Source: Bordetella parapertussis (GTDB lineage Bacteria; Pseudomonadota; Gammaproteobacteria; Burkholderiales; Burkholderiaceae_B). From it: 64,000 nucleotides of DNA. Below the pieces are notes generated by a model. It saw only the letters and a program-made list of their open reading frames with translations. It was not told the origin of the DNA and ran no database searches. Positions 1 to 7,719 of the stretch are shown one piece after another. Location of the stretch: the NCBI GenBank assembly GCA_945897365.1, contig CAMDFD010000003.1:1-64000 (forward strand), read 5' to 3'. Each line of letters opens with the position of its first letter. Within the stretch, counting starts at the first letter, position 1. The position numbers and the translations under genes were made by a program.

Positions 1-98
1 AGGTGGTCCCACCCCTTCCCATCCCGAACAGGACCGTGAAACACCTTAGCGCCGATGATAGTGGACGTACGTCTGTGAAAGTAGGTCATCGTCAAGCT
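1..98 (+). rRNA. rrf: 5S ribosomal RNA, 3' part (5' end outside window)
   Basis: The first ~98 bases match the body of a proteobacterial 5S rRNA: the conserved block cccatcccgaacaggaccgt near the start and the 3' strand gtgaaagtaggtcatcgtca near the end. The 5' ~20 nt lie to the left of the window. This implies that an rRNA operon (16S-23S-5S) reads rightward into the window and ends here. A strong terminator follows directly. The exact 3' end (about 97-99) is estimated. Confidence 0.93.
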
Positions 99-107
99 CT
101 TACCCTC

Positions 108-138
108 AAAACCCCTCAGGCCTTGCCTGTGGGGTTTT
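108..138 (+). terminator. Rho-independent terminator of the rRNA operon
   Basis: Hairpin aaaacccc-t-cagg / cctg-t-ggggtttt with a five-base loop, ten bases after the 5S end. The stem is perfect apart from one opposed T-T. The T-run closes the stem on the + strand, and the A-run lets it also serve the minus-strand maf gene that ends at 186. Confidence 0.85.
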
Positions 139-185
139 GTCCTTTGGGCTTTTGTCTTTGGGCGCTTGACTCTTAGTGCGGCCTT

Positions 186-854
186 CTATGATTTGTTTAT
201 TTCTTGGATCAGCGCACTTGTTTCGTAAAGTGGTAATCCCATCACACCTGAATAGCTGCCTTCTATTCGCAGTATGAATTTCGCCGCATAACCTTGAATT
301 CCATAAGCGCCAGCTTTTCCAAAGGGCTCTTTTGTTGCGATGTACTCATTAATTACATCATCTGTGAGCTCACCGAAACTGACTTTGGTGATTGAGAGTG
401 CTGTTGAGCGTTCCCAATGGATTGCTTCAGCAAGTATTGATGATGGTTCATCTGGCATTGTGTGTGATGTCGCTCGGGATAAGACGAGGGCAGTCAAAAC
501 GGTATGTGTCTGTCCTGACAGTAGACGCAGTATTTGTGCGGCTTCTTGATCATCACTAGGCTTTCCAAGTACAAGTGCGTCTAGAGCAACCGTGGTATCC
601 GCTGTCAAGATCGAAACAGAGTCTTCTGCACTAATAAAGCTAGTTAGATTATTTTGAACGAGCCACTGCTGGGCGCGTAATGCTTTATCTAATGCAGTCC
701 GTTGCACGTAGGTCAATGGACTTTCAGTCGGCAGTTTTGGCTCATCTTCGCCAAGCGGAGAAGGCACGTGGAGCACTTCATGTTTGATACCGATTTGGTT
801 TAAAAGCGCATGACGCCGTGGACTTGCTGAGGCTAGATATAGCGTTGACTTCAT
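186..854 (-). CDS. maf: Maf-like nucleoside triphosphate pyrophosphatase (YhdE type, dTTP/UTPase)
   Basis: 222 aa, Maf/HAM1-like fold. The N-terminal LYLASASPRR loop is the phosphate-binding signature, ADTTVALD carries the catalytic aspartate region, and GKAGAYGIQGYAA plus SGVMGLPLYE are the family's C-terminal motifs. The GAYGIQG form matches the YhdE (dTTP/UTP) subgroup rather than YceF (m7GTP), which has a different sequence here. The enzyme hydrolyses non-canonical or excess NTPs to NMP and pyrophosphate. It sits 5 bp downstream of rlmH as the last gene of the minus-strand housekeeping run, as in other Burkholderiales. Confidence 0.93.
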   Translation of the reverse strand: MKSTLYLASASPRRHALLNQIGIKHEVLHVPSPLGEDEPKLPTESPLTYVQRTALDKALRAQQWLVQNNLTSFISAEDSVSILTADTTVALDALVLGKPSDDQEAAQILRLLSGQTHTVLTALVLSRATSHTMPDEPSSILAEAIHWERSTALSITKVSFGELTDDVINEYIATKEPFGKAGAYGIQGYAAKFILRIEGSYSGVMGLPLYETSALIQEINKS

Positions 855-859
855 AGAAA

Positions 860-1330
860 TCAGACTCGATGGTAGGGATGATTATTTAGAATCGACCAGG
901 CACGATAGAGTTGTTCGATTAAGACGACACGTACCATGGGGTGTGGCATGGTCATGGATGACAACCTGAGCAAACCGTCGCATGAGGCCTTGAGTTCAGC
1001 ATCTAAGCCGTCAGGCCCGCCAATAATGATGGTGATATGTTGATGGCTTTGATGCCAAGCTTGCATTTTTGTTGCGAAGGCTTGTGTGGTCAGATCTTTG
1101 CCATGCTCATCGAGCGCAACACGTAAAGTGTGCTCTGGAATAGCGGCCTCAATACGCTTGCTTTCTGCTGCCATCATTTGCTGAGGCGTTTTTCCGCTGG
1201 TTCTGGATTCGGGCTTAATTTCTTTGAGCGTAATGGCCCAGTCTGCGGGCATGCGTTTAGCGTATTCATCCCACCCCGCGTCTACCCATTCTGGCATACG
1301 GTGACCCACGGCGAGAATGAGTATTTTCAT
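860..1330 (-). CDS. rlmH: 23S rRNA (pseudouridine1915-N3)-methyltransferase RlmH
   Basis: 156 aa, the normal length for this SPOUT methyltransferase, which methylates pseudouridine 1915 in helix 69 of 23S rRNA using SAM. The opening MKILILAVGHRMPEWVDAG and the SAM-binding knot motif IIIGGPDGLD are diagnostic, as is the C-terminal RVVLIEQLYRAWSIL. It lies 42 bp downstream of rsfS and 5 bp upstream of maf, so it is almost certainly cotranscribed with both. Confidence 0.96.
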   Translation of the reverse strand: MKILILAVGHRMPEWVDAGWDEYAKRMPADWAITLKEIKPESRTSGKTPQQMMAAESKRIEAAIPEHTLRVALDEHGKDLTTQAFATKMQAWHQSHQHITIIIGGPDGLDAELKASCDGLLRLSSMTMPHPMVRVVLIEQLYRAWSILNNHPYHRV

Positions 1331-1372
1331 GTTTAGATGGTGTGCGACTTTGCTATAGGCCTTTTATGGCGC

Positions 1373-1843
1373 TTAGCGGTTAGAGCGTGTTGGTCGAGAC
1401 GAGGCTCGGCTTGCGGCACGACGTCCAGTTGGTTCGTCTGTTGTGATCATGGGGTCAAAGGCGACATCGCTTGCTGCGACGGCCGGGCGTGTGGATTCGG
1501 GTGCCAGTTTCATTCTGACAGGTTTTTCGCCCCATACCTCTTCGAGATTGTAGTAGGCGCGAATTGCAGGTTGCATAATGTGAACGATGATGTCGCCCAC
1601 ATCCACGAGCACCCATTCGCCTGTTTCCTCGCCTTCGGTCGCAATGACTTCTCCGCCGCTGGCTTTGACTTTTTCCGCGACGCTTGATGCCAAGGCGCGT
1701 GTTTGTCGATTGGACGTCGCCGAAGCAATGATGACGCGATCAAAAAGACTCGTCATATGTGTTGTGCTAAACACACGAATATCTTGCGCTTTGACATCCT
1801 CGAGGGCGTCGACAACGGTGCGTTGTAGTTTAGTGATATCCAT
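1373..1843 (-). CDS. rsfS: Ribosome silencing factor RsfS (RsfA/Iojap)
   Basis: 156 aa. Iojap/RsfS domain over about residues 5-115 (KAQDIRVFST, FDRVIIASATSNRQTRALA, GEWVLVDVGDIIVHIM, YYNLEEVW). It binds uL14 of the 50S subunit and blocks subunit joining when nutrients are short. The last ~40 residues are a basic, Ser/Arg-rich tail ending SRASSRPTRSNR, longer than in E. coli (105 aa); such tails occur in Burkholderiales. ATG at 1843 is preceded by AGGAT. It lies 11 bp after nadD. Confidence 0.95.
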   Translation of the reverse strand: MDITKLQRTVVDALEDVKAQDIRVFSTTHMTSLFDRVIIASATSNRQTRALASSVAEKVKASGGEVIATEGEETGEWVLVDVGDIIVHIMQPAIRAYYNLEEVWGEKPVRMKLAPESTRPAVAASDVAFDPMITTDEPTGRRAASRASSRPTRSNR

Positions 1844-1854
1844 AAATAATCCTA

Positions 1855-2451
1855 TTAGGCTTTGAGCGGACGGTAGAGTCCGTGCTCGTGAATGTATTGC
1901 TCAACAACCTCAGGAAGGAGGTCCTGTGCGGACTGCTTGAGTGCAATCCGCTGACGGATTGCTGTGGCTGAAACATCCAGTGGTGGAAAGGGAATATCTA
2001 AAAGTTTGCGTTGATGTGTGCTGAGCCATTGCTGCAGCGCATCTGGTGTCACGAGCGATGACCCAGGCCGTTGTGCCACAGCGAGATGAACGCGCTCAAT
2101 AATGTCCGTCCACCGGTGCCAAGTACAAAAATTTGTTAATTGGTCAGCACCCAAAATCCAAAAATATTCATGTGCAGGGTCAAGTGCTTGTAACGTTTCA
2201 ATTGTATAAGTTGGGCCGATTCTGTGTATTTCAATAGGATTGACTTCAATGGCATTGATGTCGCGTGTGGCGAGCTTGAGCATCTCGAGCCGCTCTTCAG
2301 TACCTGCACCAAGAGGAGCTCTTTGCCAGGGTTGGCCTGCGGGGATGAGTTGTACTTGGTCCAGCTTGAGCGCGGCGAGGGCTGCATGCGCTAAAGACAG
2401 GTGCGCATTGTGAACGGGGTCGAAGCTTCCGCCAAGAAGTCCGATGCGCAT
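1855..2451 (-). CDS. nadD: Nicotinate-nucleotide adenylyltransferase
   Basis: 198 aa from the ATG at 2451, which overlaps the hemF stop as TAATG; a GTG at 2460 would add three residues. It transfers AMP from ATP to nicotinate mononucleotide, giving deamido-NAD+ in NAD synthesis. The nucleotidyltransferase signature GGSFDPVHNAHL (HxxH) is at residues 6-17, and the second signature, DVSATAIRQR (ISxTxIR-like), is near the C-terminus. The overlap with hemF suggests translational coupling. Confidence 0.95.
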   Translation of the reverse strand: MRIGLLGGSFDPVHNAHLSLAHAALAALKLDQVQLIPAGQPWQRAPLGAGTEERLEMLKLATRDINAIEVNPIEIHRIGPTYTIETLQALDPAHEYFWILGADQLTNFCTWHRWTDIIERVHLAVAQRPGSSLVTPDALQQWLSTHQRKLLDIPFPPLDVSATAIRQRIALKQSAQDLLPEVVEQYIHEHGLYRPLKA

Positions 2452-3392
2452 TAGACCCACTGCCTTGGTTTCAGAAAGTCAGCGAGTCGCGCTTCGGGTG
2501 TTCCAGGCTGAGGTTGCCAGTTGTAACGCCAGGCTGCCATCGGGGGCATAGATAGCAAAATCGATTCGGTGCGACCACCAGATTGCAACCCAAAGAGTGT
2601 GCCTCGGTCAAAAACGAGATTGAACTCTACGTAGCGACCTCTGCGATATGCTTGGAAATCCCTTTCGCGTTCACCATACTCAAGGCCGCGACGTTTTTCA
2701 ACGATCGGCATATAGGCAGACAAAAATGCGTCACCGACAGAGCGAAGCAGGGCGAAAGATGCATCGAAGCCTTTAGCGCTAAGATCATCAAAAAAAATAC
2801 CACCCACGCCGCGTGTTTCATGACGGTGTTTCAAATAGAAATACTCATCACACCATTTTTTATACTCAGCATAGGCAGTGTCGCTGTGTGGAGCGAGTGC
2901 ATCACGATTCACGCGATGGAAATGTTCGGCATCCTCTTCAAAGGGATAATAGGGTGTCAAGTCCATCCCGCCACCAAACCAAAAGATATCTTTTTGGTCC
3001 GAGCCCTCTGCCGCCTTTGCGACAAACATACGCACGTTCATGTGTGTTGTCGGTATGTAGGGGTTGCGAGGATGTAGAACCATCGAAACACCCATCGCTT
3101 CCCAGGGGCGACCAGCGACTTCGGGGCGGTGGAGCGTCGCAGAAGGTGGCAAGGTCATCCCTTTGACATGACTAAACAACACGCCCGCACGCTCAAACAG
3201 CGAACCGCCTTCGATGAGACGGGAGATGCCCCCGCCTCCTTCGGCACGCGTCCATTCATCGCGTTGAAACGATTCGTCGCCCGCTTTTTCAAGAGCGGTC
3301 ACGATGGATTGCTGCAGTCCAAGTAGATACAGGCGAACGGCTGGCAAATCTACAATTGAATCGATGTTTGGCTCCAATGCATGATGACGCAT
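2451..3392 (-). CDS. hemF: Oxygen-dependent coproporphyrinogen III oxidase
   Basis: 313 aa, close to the E. coli HemF length (299). It oxidatively decarboxylates coproporphyrinogen III to protoporphyrinogen IX, using O2, in the cytoplasm. Family motifs: HPRNPYIPTTHMNVR, FWFGGGMDLTPYYPFEED, GGIFFDDLS, RRGRYVEFNLVFDRGTLFGLQSGGR and the C-terminal SMPPMAAWRYNW. It lies 3 bp after purD and overlaps nadD, inside the housekeeping operon. Its presence indicates aerobic haem synthesis. Confidence 0.97.
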   Translation of the reverse strand: MRHHALEPNIDSIVDLPAVRLYLLGLQQSIVTALEKAGDESFQRDEWTRAEGGGGISRLIEGGSLFERAGVLFSHVKGMTLPPSATLHRPEVAGRPWEAMGVSMVLHPRNPYIPTTHMNVRMFVAKAAEGSDQKDIFWFGGGMDLTPYYPFEEDAEHFHRVNRDALAPHSDTAYAEYKKWCDEYFYLKHRHETRGVGGIFFDDLSAKGFDASFALLRSVGDAFLSAYMPIVEKRRGLEYGERERDFQAYRRGRYVEFNLVFDRGTLFGLQSGGRTESILLSMPPMAAWRYNWQPQPGTPEARLADFLKPRQWV

Positions 3393-3395
3393 ATG

Positions 3396-4676
3396 TCAGG
3401 GCTCCAGAGCTCGCCAGCCAATATCGGTTCTGTATTGCGCCCCATTGAACTGGATTTGATGGACGACGTCGTAAGCTCTTTTTTGTGTGGCGCGCACCGT
3501 ATCATCGAGCGCGGTGACACACAGCACGCGACCGCCGCTTGTCTGGAGAATTTGATTGTTGAGTGTTGTACCCGCATGAAACACCACGCAATCTGCGGCT
3601 TCGGGAGCAATACCTGTGATCGTATCGCCGAGACGAGGTGTACCAGGGTAGTTGTCGCTTGCCATCACAACACCAAGAGCCGTTCTTGGGTCCCAGTCGA
3701 TTGTTGCCTGATCGAGCGTGCCATTGACGGCATGCTCAAAAACTGACAAGAGATCGCTGCGGATACGCATCATGATGGGTTGGGTTTCCGGGTCACCCAT
3801 CCTGCAATTGAATTCGAGTACTTTAATCGGACAGCTCGCAGCATTACCCTCGCCGATCATCAAGCCGGCATACAAAAATCCCGTAAAAGGAATGCCGTCT
3901 GCGTCCATGCCTGTGATTGTTGGGTGAATGACCTCTTTCATGACGCGATCAAAAATGGCGGGGGTCACAACCGGAGCGGGGGAATAAGCGCCCATGCCGC
4001 CCGTGTTGGGCCCCTGGTCGGCATCTTTGAGGCGTTTGTGATCTTGGCTGGTTGCGAGTGGGAAAATATTTTTACCATCACATAAAACGATAAAGCTGGC
4101 TTCTTCGCCGAGCAGGCACTCCTCAATCACGACGCGTGCACCGGCGGCACCGAGAGAGCCGTCACCCAGCATTGCGTCGACCGCTGCGTGTGCTTCGTCC
4201 AAGGTTGTCGCGACTACTACCCCTTTGCCCGCGGCTAAACCATCGGCTTTGATGACGATAGGTGCGCCCTGCGCGGCTATATAAGCGTGGGCGGCAGCAG
4301 GGTCAGTAAAGGTTTGGTAGGCGGCGGTTGGAATGCGGTGACGCACCATGAAGCCCTTGGCAAAATCTTTGGAGCTTTCGAGCTGCGCAGCGGCGCGCGT
4401 GGGTCCGAAAATTTTGAGCCCTTGAGCACGAAACGTATCAACGACGCCTTGTGCCAAAGGTGCTTCGGGCCCCACCACCGTCAACGCGATATCTTGCGCA
4501 CGCACAAAGTCCGCTAACGCCAGAGAGTCGGACAGGGCGACATTGGAGGCGCCTTTCATCAACGCGGTACCGCCGTTACCGGGGGCAACATATACGTGCT
4601 CGACACGCTTGGATTGCAATAAACGCCAGGCCAATGCGTGCTCACGGCCACCTGAGCCAATAACAAGTAGTTTCAT
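3396..4676 (-). CDS. purD: Phosphoribosylamine-glycine ligase (GARS)
   Basis: 426 aa, standard length. It joins phosphoribosylamine and glycine with ATP in de novo purine synthesis. N-terminal MKLLVIGSGGREHAL, ATP-grasp region IVIKADGLAAGKGVVVA, the PurD signature DHKRLKDADQGPNTGGMGA, and the metal-binding EFNCRMGDPE are all intact. It lies 6 bp after yebC and 3 bp before hemF, as in Bordetella-type genomes. Confidence 0.97.
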   Translation of the reverse strand: MKLLVIGSGGREHALAWRLLQSKRVEHVYVAPGNGGTALMKGASNVALSDSLALADFVRAQDIALTVVGPEAPLAQGVVDTFRAQGLKIFGPTRAAAQLESSKDFAKGFMVRHRIPTAAYQTFTDPAAAHAYIAAQGAPIVIKADGLAAGKGVVVATTLDEAHAAVDAMLGDGSLGAAGARVVIEECLLGEEASFIVLCDGKNIFPLATSQDHKRLKDADQGPNTGGMGAYSPAPVVTPAIFDRVMKEVIHPTITGMDADGIPFTGFLYAGLMIGEGNAASCPIKVLEFNCRMGDPETQPIMMRIRSDLLSVFEHAVNGTLDQATIDWDPRTALGVVMASDNYPGTPRLGDTITGIAPEAADCVVFHAGTTLNNQILQTSGGRVLCVTALDDTVRATQKRAYDVVHQIQFNGAQYRTDIGWRALEP

Positions 4677-4682
4677 GCGAAT

Positions 4683-5414
4683 TTAGTCCTGCTCATCCAT
4701 CACGGCGTTGGTATAGACCTCTTGGACATCATCGAGTGATTCCAGAGCATCGAGTAGTTTTTGCATTTTGATGGCGTCATCGCCCGTGAGCTCAACTTCG
4801 TTGTTGGGTTTCATCACGATATCTGCCATCTCAGGCACCAAGCCTTTAGCTTGTAAGGCATCTCGCACCGCGGCAAAGGCTGTCGTGGCACAGGTGACCT
4901 CGATCACGCCTTCTTCGTCGGTCACGACATCGTCTGCGCCGGCATCAAGAGCGGCTTCCATGACGACGTCTTCAGAAGTGCCTGGCGCAAAGACAAACTG
5001 TCCACAGTGCGTGAACATAAAGGCGACCGAACCTTCCTGACCGAGGTTGCCCCCATTTTTGGAAAGCGCATGACGTACGTCGGCGACTGTCCTGGTGCGG
5101 TTATCCGTCATGCAGTCCACCACGACCGCTGCACCGCCCACGCCATAACCTTCGTAACGAATCTCGTCGTAGTTGGCGCCATCGGCTCCACCGGCACCGC
5201 GCGTGATGGCGCGCTGAATGTTGTCTTTGGGCATGTTGGCCGCGGTGGCCTTGTCCCAAGCCAGGCGCAACCTGGGGTTGGCATCAGGGTCGGCACCACC
5301 CGCACGGGCGGCAACGGTGACTTCACGAATAATTTTGGTCCAAAGTTTTCCGCGTTTGGCATCCTGGCGACCTTTACGGTGCTGGATATTGGCCCATTTG
5401 CTGTGTCCGGCCAT
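4683..5414 (-). CDS. yebC: YebC/PmpR family DNA-binding regulatory protein
   Basis: 243 aa, counted from the ATG at 5414 giving MAGHSKWANIQHRKGRQD, the invariant family N-terminus. An upstream in-frame start would add 16 non-conserved residues. TACO1/YebC-type fold: helical N-terminal domain with GRQDAKRGKLWTKI, then GYGVGGAAVVVDCMTDNRTRT and GNLGQEGSVAFMF. Members are described as transcription regulators, and some as translation factors at polyproline stretches; the precise role here is not evident. First gene of the housekeeping run and divergent from the oxidoreductase at 5530. Confidence 0.93.
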   Translation of the reverse strand: MAGHSKWANIQHRKGRQDAKRGKLWTKIIREVTVAARAGGADPDANPRLRLAWDKATAANMPKDNIQRAITRGAGGADGANYDEIRYEGYGVGGAAVVVDCMTDNRTRTVADVRHALSKNGGNLGQEGSVAFMFTHCGQFVFAPGTSEDVVMEAALDAGADDVVTDEEGVIEVTCATTAFAAVRDALQAKGLVPEMADIVMKPNNEVELTGDDAIKMQKLLDALESLDDVQEVYTNAVMDEQD

Positions 5415-5529
5415 AGTTTCCCTGCAATTTATCAAGGTAAAACCGCATTTTACCTTGCGCACGATATAAACTCATCCGTTGTGAAATCTTCAATTTCTTG
5501 CATTTCCCTATTTTTTGTCTGGAGCATGT

Positions 5530-6516
5530 ATGAGCAATCTAGTTAAAGCCATTCGTATTGAAAAAAACGGCGGACCTGAGGTCTTGCAACTTGTGCAGGT
5601 TGAGGTGCCAGCTCCGGGTGATAACGAAATCACGATTCAGCAGCATGCCGCTGGCTTGAACTTCATCGACATCTATTTCCGTGACGGTCTTTACAAGAGT
5701 CCGCTCCCTCACGGTCTGGGTTTCGAAGGCGCAGGGATTGTGACCGCGGTCGGCAAGGCCGTGACGCGCTTCAAAGAAGGTGACCGAGTCGCCTATGGTC
5801 AGAGCCCGATTGGCGCCTATGCTCAAGCACGTAACGTGCCTGCTGCTCAGGTTGTCATGTTGCCAGAAGGCATTAGCTTCGAAGAAGCCGCTGCGATGAT
5901 GCTCAAAGGCCTAACTGTTCAATATCTGTTGCGCCAGACATACCGTATTAAAGAAGGCGAAACTATTTTGTTTCACGCCGCTGCTGGTGGTGTCGGTCTG
6001 ATCGCTTGTCAGTGGGCTAAGGCTCTTGGCGTAAATGTCATTGGCACTGCGTCTAGCCCTGAAAAAGCGGCCCTTGCCAAAGCCCATGGCGCTTGGGAAG
6101 TCATTGACTATTCAAAGGAAAATGTTGCCGAGCGCGTGCTTGAGTTGACCGGTGGCAAGAAAGTGCCCGTGGTGTATGACGGCGTGGGCAAGGACACCTG
6201 GATGACTTCACTTGATAGTTTGCAGCCACGCGGTTTGATGGTGAGCTATGGTAATGCTTCAGGTCCAGTCGAAGGCGTGGCTTTAGGTATTTTGGCTGCT
6301 AAGGGATCGTTGTATGTGACCCGTCCTACCTTAGCCGTGCACGTCAATACACCTGCAAAAATGCAGGCTGCGGCTGACGAGTTGTTTGAAATGGTCTTGG
6401 CTAAAAAGATCAAAATTCGTATTGATCAGCGTTACCCACTTGAGCAAGCAGGCGAGGCGCAAGCAGCCTTAGCGTCACGCAAGACAACAGGTGCGACAAT
6501 TTTTACACTGAACTAA
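5530..6516 (+). CDS. qor: NADPH:quinone oxidoreductase (zinc-independent MDR family)
   Basis: 328 aa from the ATG at 5530, with GGAG 5 bp upstream; an in-frame TTG at 5515 is the alternative. GroES-like domain at about 1-110 (GLGFEGAGIVTAVG), Rossmann domain with AAAGGVGLIACQWAKALG at ~145-165 binding NADPH. The catalytic-zinc cysteines of alcohol dehydrogenases are absent, as expected of the Qor/zeta-crystallin group, which reduces quinones. It is monocistronic, divergent from yebC, and ends at a bidirectional terminator. Confidence 0.9.
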   Translation: MSNLVKAIRIEKNGGPEVLQLVQVEVPAPGDNEITIQQHAAGLNFIDIYFRDGLYKSPLPHGLGFEGAGIVTAVGKAVTRFKEGDRVAYGQSPIGAYAQARNVPAAQVVMLPEGISFEEAAAMMLKGLTVQYLLRQTYRIKEGETILFHAAAGGVGLIACQWAKALGVNVIGTASSPEKAALAKAHGAWEVIDYSKENVAERVLELTGGKKVPVVYDGVGKDTWMTSLDSLQPRGLMVSYGNASGPVEGVALGILAAKGSLYVTRPTLAVHVNTPAKMQAAADELFEMVLAKKIKIRIDQRYPLEQAGEAQAALASRKTTGATIFTLN

Positions 6517-6558
6517 AGACCCAATTTCTCGCGTCTTCTGACCCGAGTGTCGTACTAT

Positions 6559-6595
6559 AAAAGCCTGCCAAGATGTTTCTTCGGCAGGCTTTTTA
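6559..6595. terminator. Bidirectional terminator between qor and fbp
   Basis: AAAAGCCTGCC, a 13-base loop, then GGCAGGCTTTTT. The 8-bp GC-rich stem has A and T runs on both flanks, so it can stop transcription from qor (+) and from fbp (-). Confidence 0.85.
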
Positions 6596-6635
6596 CTGGT
6601 GAATACATTTATTGAATAAGCAGCCTCTTGTAGGG

Positions 6636-7652
6636 TTACTTATTGGCCTCATGGTGGTAACGCGTCACAAGTTCGACTTCATTTTTTGAACCCAAGACGA
6701 CACCGACTCGCTGATGCAGGCTCGTAGGTTGGATATCCAGGATGCGCTGGTTGCCGTCCGTTGAGGCGCCTCCAGCTTGTTCGACCAACATACTCATTGG
6801 GTTGGCCTCGTACATCAGGCGTAATTTGCCTGGTTTGCTTGGTTCGCGCGCATCCCACGGGTACATAAAGATGCCGCCACGGGTAATTAGGCGATGTACA
6901 TCGGCCACCATCGCAGCGATCCAGCGCATATTAAAGTCTTTGCCGCGGATACCCGTTTGACCGGCCAGGCACTCATCAATGTAGCGACGTACTGGAGGCG
7001 CCCAGTGGCGCATGTTGGACATATTGATAGAAAACTCTTTAGTGTCGGCCGGAATCGTCATGTTTTCGTGGGTCAGAATCCACGAGCCCATTTCACGGTC
7101 AAGAGTAAAGCCGACGACGCCCTGTCCAATGGTCAGTACCAGCATCGTCTGTGGGCCATAGATGGCATAGCCGGCGACGACCTGAGTGCTACCTGGCTGG
7201 AGAAAGTCCTCCTCTGTGACTTCGCGTCCGGAGGCATTCGCCGGTGCGCGCAGCACTGAGAAAATGGTGCCGATCGACACGTTTACATCGATGTTTGAGG
7301 AGCCATCCAAAGGATCAAAGAGCAAGAGAAACTCGCCCTTGGGGTAGCGATTGGGAATCAGATGGATGGTTTCCATTTCCTCAGAGGCCATTGCCGCGAG
7401 GTGTCCACCCCACTCATTGGCCTCGAGCAGAACTTCATTGGAGATGACGTCTAGCTTTTTTTGCACTTCACCTTGGACATTTTCACTCTCTAAACTACCC
7501 AGGACACCGCCTAGGGCACCCTTGCTGACCGCGTGGCTGATGGTTTTACAGGCTCTGGAGACGATTTCAATCAACAAACGGACTTCTGAGCTCAGGGCGT
7601 GCGCAGCACGCTGTTGCTCAACGAGGTACTGCGTGAGTGTTTTGCGTTTCAT
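6636..7652 (-). CDS. fbp: Class I fructose-1,6-bisphosphatase
   Basis: 338 aa. It hydrolyses fructose-1,6-bisphosphate to fructose-6-phosphate in gluconeogenesis. The metal site FDPLDGSSNIDVN is at ~115-127, GGIFMYPWDAREPSKPGKLRLMYEANPMS is the sugar-phosphate binding region, and EQAGGASTDG follows. The length and motifs are typical of the proteobacterial FBPase I family. It is 67 bp downstream of pepN on the same strand. Confidence 0.96.
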   Translation of the reverse strand: MKRKTLTQYLVEQQRAAHALSSEVRLLIEIVSRACKTISHAVSKGALGGVLGSLESENVQGEVQKKLDVISNEVLLEANEWGGHLAAMASEEMETIHLIPNRYPKGEFLLLFDPLDGSSNIDVNVSIGTIFSVLRAPANASGREVTEEDFLQPGSTQVVAGYAIYGPQTMLVLTIGQGVVGFTLDREMGSWILTHENMTIPADTKEFSINMSNMRHWAPPVRRYIDECLAGQTGIRGKDFNMRWIAAMVADVHRLITRGGIFMYPWDAREPSKPGKLRLMYEANPMSMLVEQAGGASTDGNQRILDIQPTSLHQRVGVVLGSKNEVELVTRYHHEANK

Positions 7653-7719
7653 GATGTGATGTCAAAGTGTGAAGATGTGAGTGTAGGCTAGGTTGATTCT
7701 GTCAGTAAACTCAACGTGC